Assembly: GCA_965215115.1 (NCBI GenBank)
Contig: OZ244050.1
Location: forward strand, 5,022,001 to 5,086,000
Length of the DNA: 64,000 nt
Origin: CALDTK01 sp965215115
Lineage (GTDB): Bacteria > Bacteroidota > Bacteroidia > Chitinophagales > Saprospiraceae
Direction: 5' to 3'
Position 1 is the stretch's first letter. Every line of letters starts with the position of its first letter. Shown here piece after piece: positions 42,401 through 49,415 of this stretch. The translations under genes were made by a program, and so were the position numbers. A model generated the notes under the pieces. The model was given only the letters and a program-made list of their open reading frames with translations, did not search any database and was not told the DNA's origin.

Positions 42401-42697
42401 CACGATGTCTTTAATTGCGCCACAAACGTCAAGAAGCTTCATCTAGAGTTTGAAGAACTTCCTACCTTATTTACCATGTCACCTTCGTATACAATAAGTG
42501 GCTCTGTTCTTACCTTCTCAAAACCTTTCGAAGGGAGCCTACAACTTTTCTCATCTATTGGGAGGGTTGTTTCAGTATACCCAGCCGAGCTGCGAAGCTC
42601 TCTAAAACTACCTGACAACCTACAGCCAGGCGTTTATTTTATCGGATCACCGTCTAACAGCGATGGTGTTTCAATTAAGCTAATCATACATGAATAA
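39416..42697 (+). CDS. Large secreted parallel beta-helix protein with T9SS-type C-terminus
   Basis: About 1093 residues. The start is uncertain: ATG 39416 has an AGGGAG sequence close upstream, while ATGs at 39488 and 39569 are nearer the signal-peptide-like MICVLWAMTATTAGQAQC. The middle (residues about 350-780) has repeated short strands with Asn/Thr/Ile-rich turns (GITVKQGGGLNLNGGHISL, TTSIKNADIDQI, STLNIRNSRLTTSNTSIKA), the pattern of right-handed beta-helices (pectate-lyase/Right_handed_beta_helix). The last 75 residues (SLQLFSSIGRVVSVYPAELRSSLKL, LQPGVYFIG) look like a type A T9SS sorting domain. Codon use is markedly AT-richer than the neighbours and no hairpin repeats occur, both suggesting transfer. 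The next gene overlaps by 8 bp. Confidence 0.78.
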   Translation: MGGSNLKRSASFNPFQGSLAQKYAMDLVIHRGVSLEGVGFGPLVRSGFARGMICVLWAMTATTAGQAQCLTDDSQSYQGLTRVGTNWQGYTDGITALLYRKGQSTSGNLAPLLTDPIYECCKGQLLLAYSNVELSARTIRFEVVRPYDPAEFSVVNAPGISIIGNGVAGPISQGSFFTDGTARTTDIFFITVPGDNGSPAGTCGSLIISYPVANQYAKANPARIDSRLTVCSNNTCTGGVVTTLWPFNIRDGKGFIWPVTQTRYFSNQQVDEFALANGGAIVLNGTCTYKQDYWQTGTIGNNGPTFVMTPSARLSFERGQYQSTNLTIPQIWMIPCELQRHNGISVGEGVTLNIQESTTDGVLISYSNTGITVKQGGGLNLNGGHISLATTGVSIANASTTSIKNADIDQIVEDQYLVRNPVGLGIVNTNGADGIKVYQDTRTLPGQPAYILYVDLLIEDTRIKSFADGIDLSGFDPEGIYTTIRRANIQTTNLGVNISNLWYSDVLIDNSDITSSTYNAFAVDMEESTLNIRNSRLTTSNTSIKATTLYPTYTGINDNTIVATEHGIDARGASHTFRAYRNTITLGSNPGSTSNYAAGIGLYQSVNNQNIIDGNQITLPPGRKGIGVSTVGSGQTAIVNNAVRTKYSLGAGIAVEGGQNNEISCNLVKKDANGASPLDHSGVVTQNINNVFANCNTLEDTKYGLQMLGVSPLGHYRANTFRNNTYGLAVGLPYTGSGSYQVLIGGVQSFRDNLWYGSNTGAIHYADQQYKMSNRFFLRHALPYYPSVGVDNDWFVLGFTGANPQACPGGCASTPPGWFDSPPPGEEEGGAARTQAARSGYASGKLSESGINQSTTNELARIEAFVVGYNKEPQDATTYNKTQELLVSYWNSKEISVISNKDFRSLLYGEKKSRRLYSRRSQSTIDSLVAEIRKIRTSDEMEKIWQDALILVSKSYRTAGLGPEDSLAVDRIAQMCSEIDGPGVNIARLISTTPYHDVFNCATNVKKLHLEFEELPTLFTMSPSYTISGSVLTFSKPFEGSLQLFSSIGRVVSVYPAELRSSLKLPDNLQPGVYFIGSPSNSDGVSIKLIIHE

Positions 42698-44330
42698 GTT
42701 CATTCATTCATACTATGTTACTCTTAGCTTAGCCACGGTTGTTGTAGCTCTTTTACCACGTAACATTTACAGTCAGTCCACATACCGTCCCGACTCAATA
42801 TTTACCTTTGGCAGCAGTCCGAGCCCAGTTCCAGAGTTTGGCCTCACGGATCTCACCTTTAGCAGATCGGGTCCAACATTCATGGCCAAGGACTCACAAA
42901 GCCAATTCACTTTCTCCTTCTCGGATGTCAATTATGTTCATCCGAAATTTAGATTGTATGGTAACGGGTGTGCCCTAGTGCGCGACATCACTGATACGGT
43001 CGATCAGCACACGCGATTTGCGCCCAATAGCTTCCACGCAAATTATTGCCGCACAGTGTATAGAGCAGGTAGTGGCTGGCAATTCATACTGCCGCTTGGA
43101 GAAGATGTACTGTTGTACGGTAGCGAAATGTTACAAGGAGAGAATTCTACGCAGGCCTACTATAGCCATGTCGTTGGATACGGGCTGAGCTATTTAAGTA
43201 TTGATAGGCTAGCCAATAAAGAAAATATCACGAAGCAGGGAGCTGTGCTAAAATCTCATTCTTACATCAGTCACGACACTTCATTGCACGAAACATTTGA
43301 TCACGTATCCGACGGCGCCGGAGGCTGGTGGGGAGTAGCTAGAGCAGAGTTGAGCCCTCATTACATTCGGTGGCATCTGACCTCAGATACAATTTTATCC
43401 CTAAGCCCCGTTGCCATAGGGGTCGTCTCTGGGATAGACGATGTATTTGGCACACGTCTTCAATTTAACGCACAAGGTACTGCCTTTGCTTTCGTAGGTT
43501 CAAAGCACGGTATCACCCTCTGCCATTTCAACCGTGAAACAGCGGATATCACCTTCTGGCAGCATTGGAGCAACTCCTTTTACCCCGATTGGGTGCTAAG
43601 GAGAACTCCGATGGCGTGCGAATGGTCGGCAGATGGGCGTTTCCTGTACGTGGCTTTGAATAAAGCACTATATCAGTTTGATACTTGGGCTGATGATATT
43701 GAGGGAAGTGCAGTAAGGATTAGTAGACCATTCGACGAGTACCCAAATGCTAAATTCTACGATCTCGAGCGAGGTCCAGACTGCCGCATCTACGCTGCCT
43801 CCTTCGGGCAAGCACAGAGTCTTAGCGTCATCGACAGACCTGGACACAAGGGCGTCGCGTGCAACCTGAAGCCAAAGGGCTTATATATGCGCCGCTACGT
43901 CGACGGGCACCTTCCCGAATTCCCTGATTATAGCCTCTGGGCCAAGGACCGCGTCGCTCGGGGACTAGCCCCAGTCATCGACACCGCCGTCTGCGACTCG
44001 AGTATTGCGCCCTATCCTTATTTCGACTGGACGAGCGCGGTGGAAGAAACAAACGTGACGACCTCGGTGGAGGTGTTCCCCAATCCTATTTCGGGCAGCG
44101 GTACGCTTACAGTCCGGGCGAGGGATCCGCTATTGCTGGACGAGGGAGAGGTCTACCTGTTGCGGTTGATCGACGGACTCGGGCGGGAGGTCGTGGAGAC
44201 GCGGGTGGCGGACTTGTACTACGGGGAAGTGGAGTTGGCCTTGCCGGATTTGCCTTCGGGACTGTATGTGTTGCAGGTGTCGGGGACGCGGGTGCAGGGG
44301 GTGATGACGACGGGGGTGGTGGTGCAGTAA
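42690..44330 (+). CDS. Secreted protein with T9SS type A sorting domain, mosaic base composition
   Basis: A 546-residue exported protein starting inside the end of the previous gene (ATGAATAA overlap). It has a signal peptide (YYVTLSLATVVVALLPRNIYSQ). The body has repeated short Trp/Tyr/Asp strands (FDHVSDGAGGWWGVARAEL, LQFNAQGTAFAFVG, CEWSADGRFLYVALNKALYQFD, YDLERGPDCRIYAA), consistent with a beta-propeller-like fold of the kind often seen in Lewinella-type secreted proteins. The last 80 residues are a sorting domain (VEVFPNPISGSGTLTV, LPSGLYVLQVSGTRV). The first 1.2 kb is AT-rich, but from about 43.9 kb, and strongly from 44.04 kb, the gene switches to the GC-rich host style, so the sorting domain and body appear to have different histories. 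Confidence 0.82.
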   Translation: MNKFIHSYYVTLSLATVVVALLPRNIYSQSTYRPDSIFTFGSSPSPVPEFGLTDLTFSRSGPTFMAKDSQSQFTFSFSDVNYVHPKFRLYGNGCALVRDITDTVDQHTRFAPNSFHANYCRTVYRAGSGWQFILPLGEDVLLYGSEMLQGENSTQAYYSHVVGYGLSYLSIDRLANKENITKQGAVLKSHSYISHDTSLHETFDHVSDGAGGWWGVARAELSPHYIRWHLTSDTILSLSPVAIGVVSGIDDVFGTRLQFNAQGTAFAFVGSKHGITLCHFNRETADITFWQHWSNSFYPDWVLRRTPMACEWSADGRFLYVALNKALYQFDTWADDIEGSAVRISRPFDEYPNAKFYDLERGPDCRIYAASFGQAQSLSVIDRPGHKGVACNLKPKGLYMRRYVDGHLPEFPDYSLWAKDRVARGLAPVIDTAVCDSSIAPYPYFDWTSAVEETNVTTSVEVFPNPISGSGTLTVRARDPLLLDEGEVYLLRLIDGLGREVVETRVADLYYGEVELALPDLPSGLYVLQVSGTRVQGVMTTGVVVQ

Positions 44331-44369
44331 ACTGTTTTTGTTTTAATCAGCAATTCTTTTCTGGTGAGC

Positions 44370-44383
44370 CGGGCTAAAGCCCG
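44370..44383. terminator. CGGGC-TAAA-GCCCG hairpin after the T9SS-cargo gene
   Basis: The palindrome CGGGCTAAAGCCCG lies 40 bp after the stop codon of the secreted protein gene; GATTTTTC follows 9 bp later. It is a plausible intrinsic terminator serving the converging small membrane-protein gene or the upstream operon. Similar GGGCTAAAGCCC words are common between genes in Bacteroidota. Confidence 0.5.
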
Positions 44384-44445
44384 TGAAATCCTGATTTTTC
44401 TTGTTGTTGTCGTGCAATCACATTCTAGTTGACCCGTTCCTCGCA

Positions 44446-44607
44446 CTAGTAGGTGTATGTTTTGAGGTAGTTATATATATCGCGCCAGTTGAAGATCAGT
44501 ACGACTAGGAGGGAGAGGGCGATGGCGACGAAGGCGAGTCGCCAGGCGCGAAAGTGGCGGCGGAGGCGATTGCGGCGGGAGGTGTAGCGGGCGCGGGAGA
44601 ATTTCAT
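44446..44607 (-). CDS. Small basic single-span membrane protein
   Basis: A 53-residue frame read from ATG at 44607 to TAG at 44446. The first 22 residues are very basic (MKFSRARYTSRRNRLRRHF), followed by one hydrophobic helix (LAFVAIALSLLVVLIF) and a short tail NWRDIYNYLKTYTY. The positive-inside rule gives a cytoplasmic N-terminus. Codons end mostly in C or G as in host genes. No known family. It lies about 100 bp upstream of nothing on its strand except rsgA's stop, so it may be independently transcribed; an intergenic hairpin repeat (44638-44652) sits just upstream of its start. Confidence 0.7.
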   Translation of the reverse strand: MKFSRARYTSRRNRLRRHFRAWRLAFVAIALSLLVVLIFNWRDIYNYLKTYTY

Positions 44608-44637
44608 GGGGGACGGACAGACTTTACTTTGTCCAAC

Positions 44638-44652
44638 GTTTTGCCGAAAGGC
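44638..44652 (+). repeat. Dispersed hairpin repeat with GCC/GGC stem, intergenic
   Basis: GTTTTGCCGAAAGGC between rsgA and the small membrane-protein gene. Further along, AGGCACCTA occurs twice (44681-44689 and about 44696-44704), the complement of the minisatellite word. Confidence 0.75.
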
Positions 44653-44709
44653 GGATGGCAGCGTACATCATAGCTTCATCAGGCACCTAGATCCTAGGCA
44701 CCTAAACCT

Positions 44710-45663
44710 TCACAGGTCGTCGTGGATCTCCCAGTAATTCTGATTCTCGATCTCCTGCAAAATCGTGAGGTAGTTGATGTAGCGCAGCTCCGAGACCTCG
44801 CCGGCGTCGACGGCGGCTTTGACGGCACAACCGGGCTCCTCGCGGTGGAGGCAATTGTTGAAGCGACAGTTTTGCGAAAGCACGAAAAATTCGCGGAAGT
44901 TGGTCGCGATGTCCTTGGGCTGGAGGTGGTTGAAGCTCATCAGCTTGATGCCGGGCGTGTCGATGAGGCGTCCGCCAAAACTCAGGGTGTGCATCTGGGC
45001 GAAGGTGGTGGTGTGCTGACCCTTGCCCGACTGGTTCGAGAGCTCGCCGACGCGGGCGCCGAGGCCGGGCTCGACGGCGTTGAGCAAACTCGATTTGCCG
45101 ACGCCGGACTGGCCGCTGATGAGGGTGGTCTTGTCCTTGAGCAGGTCGCGCAAGGTCTCCGAACCCGTACCCTCGGTGGCGCTCAACAGCAACACCTCGT
45201 AGCCGATGCCGCGGTAGAGCTCCGCCAATACCTCGTAAATCTCCATCGCGGCCGCGTCGTAGAGGTCGGCCTTGTTGAACACGATGGCCGTCGGGATGTC
45301 GTAGGGCTCGGTGCTGAGCAAAAAGCGGTCGATGAGGCCCTGCTTGAGCATCGGCTCGACGACGGTGGTGACGAGGATCGCGAGGTCTACGTTGGCGGCC
45401 AGGATGTGGACCTCGTGGAGGCGGCGCGGGCTCTGCCGCAGGACGTAGTTGTCGCGTCGGATCAATTCGGTGACCGTGCCCGTGCACTCGTCGCCCTCCT
45501 CGTCCTCGAGGACGCCAACGTAGTCCCCGACGGCGATCGGGTTCGTGGTCCGCAGGCCGGCCATGCGGAACTTGCCCTTCGCGCGGCAGCGCCACTGCTC
45601 GCCGTTCTCGAGTTCGACCTCGTACCAGCTCCCGGTAGACTTCGTGACCAATCCTTTCCTCAT
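44710..45663 (-). CDS. rsgA: Ribosome small-subunit-dependent GTPase A
   Basis: A 317-residue circularly permuted GTPase that helps mature and check the 30S ribosomal subunit. The N-terminal OB fold begins MRKGLVTKSTGSWYEVELENGEQWRCRAKGKFR. The permuted order G4 (VFNKADLYD), G1 (SGQSGVGKSSLLN), G3 (LIDTPG) is visible, and the C-terminal zinc site NCRFNNCLHREEPGCAV is intact. The ATG at 45663 is preferred because the OB fold begins there; an earlier start would add a basic tail overlapping the GGGP synthase gene. It follows that gene by 8 bp. Two repeat-like sites (44869-44881, 44967-44981) coincide with conserved motifs and may be chance. Confidence 0.95.
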   Translation of the reverse strand: MRKGLVTKSTGSWYEVELENGEQWRCRAKGKFRMAGLRTTNPIAVGDYVGVLEDEEGDECTGTVTELIRRDNYVLRQSPRRLHEVHILAANVDLAILVTTVVEPMLKQGLIDRFLLSTEPYDIPTAIVFNKADLYDAAAMEIYEVLAELYRGIGYEVLLLSATEGTGSETLRDLLKDKTTLISGQSGVGKSSLLNAVEPGLGARVGELSNQSGKGQHTTTFAQMHTLSFGGRLIDTPGIKLMSFNHLQPKDIATNFREFFVLSQNCRFNNCLHREEPGCAVKAAVDAGEVSELRYINYLTILQEIENQNYWEIHDDL

Positions 45664-45671
45664 CGCAGGCG

Positions 45672-46448
45672 TCAACGCTCGACGGCCGCGGCCGGGTTGA
45701 CGCTGTGCACGGCGGCGCACAGTTCGCCGATGAGCGTCGGGTCCTGCTCGATGGCGTTGCCGACGACGATGACATCCGCGCCGGCCGCGGCGTCCTGGCG
45801 CGCTCGCTCAGGGTCCCGAATGCCGCCGCCGACGATGAGCGGGGCCTCGATGGCGCCGGAGACGCTTTCGATGAGCTCCAGCGGCACGGGTTGCTTCGCG
45901 CCGGAGCCGGCGTCGAGGTACATCAGTTTGAGGCCCAGCATCTCGCCCGCGACGGCGGTGCACATCGCGATGTCGGCTTTGTTGGCCGGGATCGGCGTCG
46001 TGTTGGACATGTAGCTCACCGTGGTGGCCGTCCCGCCGTCGACGAGCATGTAGCCGCAGCTCATGATCTCGAGCGGACTGATCTTGAGGTAGGGCGCGGC
46101 GATGACGTGGTTGCCGATCAGCAACTCCGGGTTGCGACCGCTGATGAGACTGAGGAAGAGCAGGGCGTCGGCGCGGTAGCTGAGTTGGAAGCTGCTGCCC
46201 GGAAAGAGGATCAGCGGGATGCCGCAGCGGTCTTTGATGCCCGTGAGGACGGTATCGAGTTGGTTGTTGACGATGAGGCTACCGCCGATGAAGAAGTAGT
46301 CTACCCCGGCCTCCACGGAGCGCGTCACGACCTCGTCGAGGCGCCGGGTCCGCAATTTGTCGGGATCGATCAAGACCGCGAGCTTCTTGTGGCCCGTGGC
46401 TTTCGCTTCGATTAGTTCCGGGAGGATTCGCGCTGGGGCACTGTACAT
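45672..46448 (-). CDS. Geranylgeranylglyceryl phosphate synthase-like protein
   Basis: A 258-residue TIM-barrel prenyltransferase of the GGGP synthase/PcrB family. KKLAVLIDPDKLRTRRLDEVV, VDYFFIGGSLIVNNQLDTVL, PLILFPGSSFQLSYRADALLFLSLISGRNPELLIG and YLDAGSGAKQPVPLELIESVSGAIEAPLIVGGGIRDPERA contain the glycerol-phosphate and prenyl-binding loops. Bacteroidota carry an archaeal-like group of this enzyme joining a prenyl diphosphate to glycerol 1-phosphate. It is upstream of rsgA by 8 bp, so probably co-transcribed. A TACCTTC sequence lies just before the start, beside the minisatellite at 46472-46515. The flavoprotein at 10.1 kb could in principle act on its products. Confidence 0.9.
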   Translation of the reverse strand: MYSAPARILPELIEAKATGHKKLAVLIDPDKLRTRRLDEVVTRSVEAGVDYFFIGGSLIVNNQLDTVLTGIKDRCGIPLILFPGSSFQLSYRADALLFLSLISGRNPELLIGNHVIAAPYLKISPLEIMSCGYMLVDGGTATTVSYMSNTTPIPANKADIAMCTAVAGEMLGLKLMYLDAGSGAKQPVPLELIESVSGAIEAPLIVGGGIRDPERARQDAAAGADVIVVGNAIEQDPTLIGELCAAVHSVNPAAAVER

Positions 46449-46471
46449 CTGGGGCGGAAGGTAGGGATTTA

Positions 46472-46515
46472 GGTGCTTGGGTGCTTGGGTGCTTGGGTGC
46501 TTGGGTGCGGGGTGC
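46472..46515. repeat. 8-bp minisatellite GGTGCTTG, 4 units plus variants
   Basis: Units at 46472-46479, 46480-46487, 46488-46495 and 46496-46503, then GGTGCGGG and GTGC. It lies between the start of the GGGP synthase gene and the stop of the next minus-strand gene. The unit is the same as at 37279-37357 with T for C. Confidence 0.85.
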
Positions 46516-46546
46516 GACAAAGGACGACGGCCAGATACGCGATTAC

Positions 46547-47692
46547 TCACAGTCCCCACATCCGCCCCGCGTGCCAAAAGCTCATCGCCCGCAACTTGCC
46601 TCCGCTCAGCTCCCCGAAGAGCACCAACTCCTCCGCCCCCACGCAGGCCAATACTTGCAAGAGCGCCGCCTGCCCCGCGTCCGCGCCGATCTCCTTGCGC
46701 ACCAGGTCCAGCGCCACTCCCTCGCCCGCCCCGTCTACGATGCGCACGCGGTGCTCCCCCGCCCTCGTCCTCGCTACCGCTAGGCGCACCGGACCAATCG
46801 CCACGGGGAAGGACCGTCGCCAGGGCTGCCGCCTCAGACACGCCGCCTGCCAGGCCCGCTGCTGCGCCCACGACCCGAAGTGATGTGGGAGGTCGCCCTT
46901 CGCGTGGATGGTCACGCCTTCCGGCAAAACCAACCGCCCCGGAAGTCCGTCGGGGTAGACGTGCATGCTGGTCTCGGTCCACTCCCCGACCGCCAGGGTA
47001 CTCGGCGGCGGCGGCGATCCGTAGCTGTACGTGTGCTGCACGCCCGCCGCCCCGGGCGCCGTCCCCCGCCAGTGCGTCCGGCGGTAGAAGAGGGCGTCCT
47101 CGTTGCCGGTCTCGACCCCGACGCAGGTCCAGCGGTCGGCCTGCCGCAGGCCGAGGGGGTCGAGTTTCGCCGCCTGGAAGCGGTAGCCGAAGGCGAAGGC
47201 GATACCCGCGAACTGCCGGGCGTCGAGGCGCTCGTGCTGTTGCGCCATACGACCGAGCAGATGCCAGTACCCGAGGTCCTCGCCGAGGCGCGCGACCCAG
47301 TCCGGCGTCGCGCCGACCTTCCCGATCCACGCACGCATCGCCGCGGCCGCGCCCCCGAGCTGGTCGTCGGTGAGTCGCGCGGCCAGGGGTTCGAGACTCG
47401 CGTACGGATCGGCTTCGACGTGGACAACCCCGAACAGCACCTGGTCCTCCAGCCAGCGCTCGAGCCGCTCGATGCCGGCGAGCATGTTCGTCCAGCGGGA
47501 TTCGGCCATGCCGATGGCCTCGAGTTTTGCCGAAAGGCTCACCGCCGCGGCCGGGGGCACTGATTCGCGCGCGTCGCGAAGCGAAAGTGCCTCGGTAGCA
47601 ACATCCGGTTTTGCCGAAAGGCCACCCGCCACCACCCCCGTGGGCTCAGCACCGCCGCTCGCCCCGACGCCCCCGCCGTCGCTACTGGCCAT
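46547..47692 (-). CDS. Hypothetical protein with repeat-built N-terminus
   Basis: A 381-residue soluble protein I do not recognise. The first 60 residues are Gly/Ala/Ser-rich and contain two copies of the hairpin repeat in the same orientation (47608-47622 and 47524-47538), encoding LSAKPD and LSAKLE. The conserved-looking part starts at IGMAESRWTNMLAGIERLERWLEDQV, with later landmarks WHLLGRMAQQHERLDARQFAGIAFAFGYRFQAAKLDPLG and LHVYPDG-like Trp/Tyr-rich strands. The true start could be further in, at MAESRW or another internal codon. I chose ATG 47692 over GTG 47698. It overlaps the porQ stop by 11 bp, so it belongs to the porQ operon. Confidence 0.7.
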   Translation of the reverse strand: MASSDGGGVGASGGAEPTGVVAGGLSAKPDVATEALSLRDARESVPPAAAVSLSAKLEAIGMAESRWTNMLAGIERLERWLEDQVLFGVVHVEADPYASLEPLAARLTDDQLGGAAAAMRAWIGKVGATPDWVARLGEDLGYWHLLGRMAQQHERLDARQFAGIAFAFGYRFQAAKLDPLGLRQADRWTCVGVETGNEDALFYRRTHWRGTAPGAAGVQHTYSYGSPPPPSTLAVGEWTETSMHVYPDGLPGRLVLPEGVTIHAKGDLPHHFGSWAQQRAWQAACLRRQPWRRSFPVAIGPVRLAVARTRAGEHRVRIVDGAGEGVALDLVRKEIGADAGQAALLQVLACVGAEELVLFGELSGGKLRAMSFWHAGRMWGL

Positions 47693-48764
47693 CCGCACGT
47701 GCCGCCGGCGCGAAATCTAGCAGCAGCCCGAGGTGATGCGCGCCACCGGCCCGGTGCTGCACCGTGTGGCCGTAGTCGAGTTGCCAGCGCCGCGTGTTGA
47801 TCGCCAGTCCGTAGCTAAAGCCGGCGAGACTGTTGAACTCACCGACCTTGCCCTCGCGCTGGCGCTGCCCGTCGTAGCCGGCGCGCAACTTCAGCGCCTC
47901 GCGCTTCCCGAGACCGAGTTCGACGTTGAGCCCGAGGTGGCGACCGAGGTTGTCGAGCCCGCGCGCTACCCGACCGCGCTCCCCGCTCTCCTCGCCGAAG
48001 ATGTTACCCTCGTCGCGCAGGCTCGGGTCGTCGTAGAGGAGGTTCCAGCGGTCGATCTTGCGGTAGCGGATGCCGACGCGCAGCGGTAGGTACCGAAGCC
48101 GACGACTGACGGCGATAGAGACGTCGACCGGCAGCGGCGCGCGCGCGGCGTCGAAGTCGTTGAGCATCAGGCCCGCCCCTACGAACTGTAACCCGATGAG
48201 CGTCCGCCCGCTCGTGTCCGGCGAGTACAGCGCCCCCCCCGAGATGGCGAAGCCGAAGGAGTTGTAGCTCTCGATGGACTGGCTCACGAAGTCGACCCCG
48301 AGCCCCACCCTGAGTCTGTCGAAGACCTCGCGCGCGGCGCTCACGCCGGCGGTCAGGCCGCTCGCCCGGAAGTCCGCCGTGCGCACGCTGGCCTCGTCGC
48401 GCCCGGTGAAGTCCCCGAAGCCGGCGTACTGCAACTGCGCCGCCGCGTCGATCCCGAGGCGATCGAGGCGGCGGCCCACGCCGAGGAAGCTGCGCCCGAC
48501 CCCGGTCGGGAGGAAGTCCTGCCCGACGTGGACGACCCTATCGGTCTCGGCATTGAGGGTGGCCGGATTGAATCGCGACAGGAGCGGATCACGCGCGTCG
48601 CCGACGAGTTGCCACCCCCCGAGCGCCGTCGTGGCCGCGCTCGGGGGCAGCGCCAGAAACCCGAAGGCGTAGCGCCCGCCGATGACCTGTGCGGCGGCAT
48701 CCGGTTTTGCGGCAGCGCAACACACCAGCGCCAGCGCGGCGAGGGAGACTCTAGTGTGCGGCAT
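47682..48764 (-). CDS. porQ: Type IX secretion system protein PorQ
   Basis: A 360-residue exported outer-membrane barrel protein. Signal peptide MPHTRVSLAALALVCCAAAKPDAAAQ. The start of the mature chain, GGRYAFGFLALPPSAATTALGGWQLVGDARDPLLSRFNPATLNAETD, is the PorQ/PorV-like signature (LP.SAR..ALGG, NPA.L). Strands continue as FGDFTGRDEASV, LRVGLGVDFVSQSIESYNS and QLDYGHTVQHRAGGAHHLGLLLDFA. PorQ is thought to act with PorU/PorZ in the cell-surface complex that processes and attaches T9SS cargo. This fits the cargo-type proteins at 25.7, 39.4 and 42.7 kb. It overlaps the genes on both sides (14 bp and 11 bp), a compact operon. Confidence 0.87.
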   Translation of the reverse strand: MPHTRVSLAALALVCCAAAKPDAAAQVIGGRYAFGFLALPPSAATTALGGWQLVGDARDPLLSRFNPATLNAETDRVVHVGQDFLPTGVGRSFLGVGRRLDRLGIDAAAQLQYAGFGDFTGRDEASVRTADFRASGLTAGVSAAREVFDRLRVGLGVDFVSQSIESYNSFGFAISGGALYSPDTSGRTLIGLQFVGAGLMLNDFDAARAPLPVDVSIAVSRRLRYLPLRVGIRYRKIDRWNLLYDDPSLRDEGNIFGEESGERGRVARGLDNLGRHLGLNVELGLGKREALKLRAGYDGQRQREGKVGEFNSLAGFSYGLAINTRRWQLDYGHTVQHRAGGAHHLGLLLDFAPAARADGQ

Positions 48765-49380
48765 TCGCGGTCGCGGTTTCGGACGCCCACATGGTACGGC
48801 AAAGCCCGCGGTCGCACTGCATCCGGCGTTCGAGTTCGCCGTTCTCGTCGTAGAGTAGCAGCTCGCCCTCCTCCTTATCGCCGGCCACGTAGCGGCCCTC
48901 GGTCTTGAGCTTCCCGTTCGGGTGCCACTCCCGGAAGGGGCCGTCGGACACGTTGTCCGCCATCGTCACCTCCTCCTTCTTCGCGCCGTCGGGGTAGTAG
49001 CCCGTCCAGGTCCCGGTGGCGAGGTCGGCGGCGTACTGGCCCTCGAGCTCGAGTTGGCCGTCGGGGTAGAACGCGCGGTAGGGTCCCTCGAACTTACCCG
49101 CCACGTGCGTCTCCTCGTACTGCTTCGCGCCGTCGGGGTAGTACAGCGTCCGCAGGCCGTCGAGGTAGTCGTCCTTGTAGTTGGCCCGCTCGATCAGCTT
49201 GCCGTCGCGGTCGAAGGTCTCGTAGTCGCCCTGGCGCAAGGAGTCGTCCTTGCCGCGGTAGTAGCGCTCCGTGACGATGCCGTCCTCGTTGCGGACCTCG
49301 ACCCTCTCCAGGTCGGAGCAGGCGCCGAGGGCGAGGATCGCCAGGAGCGACAGACCGCCGGGCGTAGCAAAAAATCTCAT
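48751..49380 (-). CDS. MORN-variant repeat lipoprotein
   Basis: A 209-residue lipoprotein. MRFFATPGGLSLLAILALGAC ends in a lipobox Cys (Cys21). The mature chain is built of about six repeats of the MORN_2 type: YKDDYLDGLRTLYYPDGAKQYEE, GKFEGPYRAFYPDGQLELEG, ADLATGTWTGYYPDGAKKEEV and VSDGPFREWHPNGKLKTEG (G-x-x-x-x-Y-P-D/N-G-x-x). Such repeat proteins are common and of diverse or unknown role in Bacteroidota. Start at ATG 49380 gives the signal peptide. It overlaps the porQ start by 14 bp and follows pth by 35 bp. Confidence 0.87.
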   Translation of the reverse strand: MRFFATPGGLSLLAILALGACSDLERVEVRNEDGIVTERYYRGKDDSLRQGDYETFDRDGKLIERANYKDDYLDGLRTLYYPDGAKQYEETHVAGKFEGPYRAFYPDGQLELEGQYAADLATGTWTGYYPDGAKKEEVTMADNVSDGPFREWHPNGKLKTEGRYVAGDKEEGELLLYDENGELERRMQCDRGLCRTMWASETATANAAH

Positions 49381-49415
49381 GCGTCGGCTAACGTCCGCGC
49401 GGGCTCGTTGGTGCC

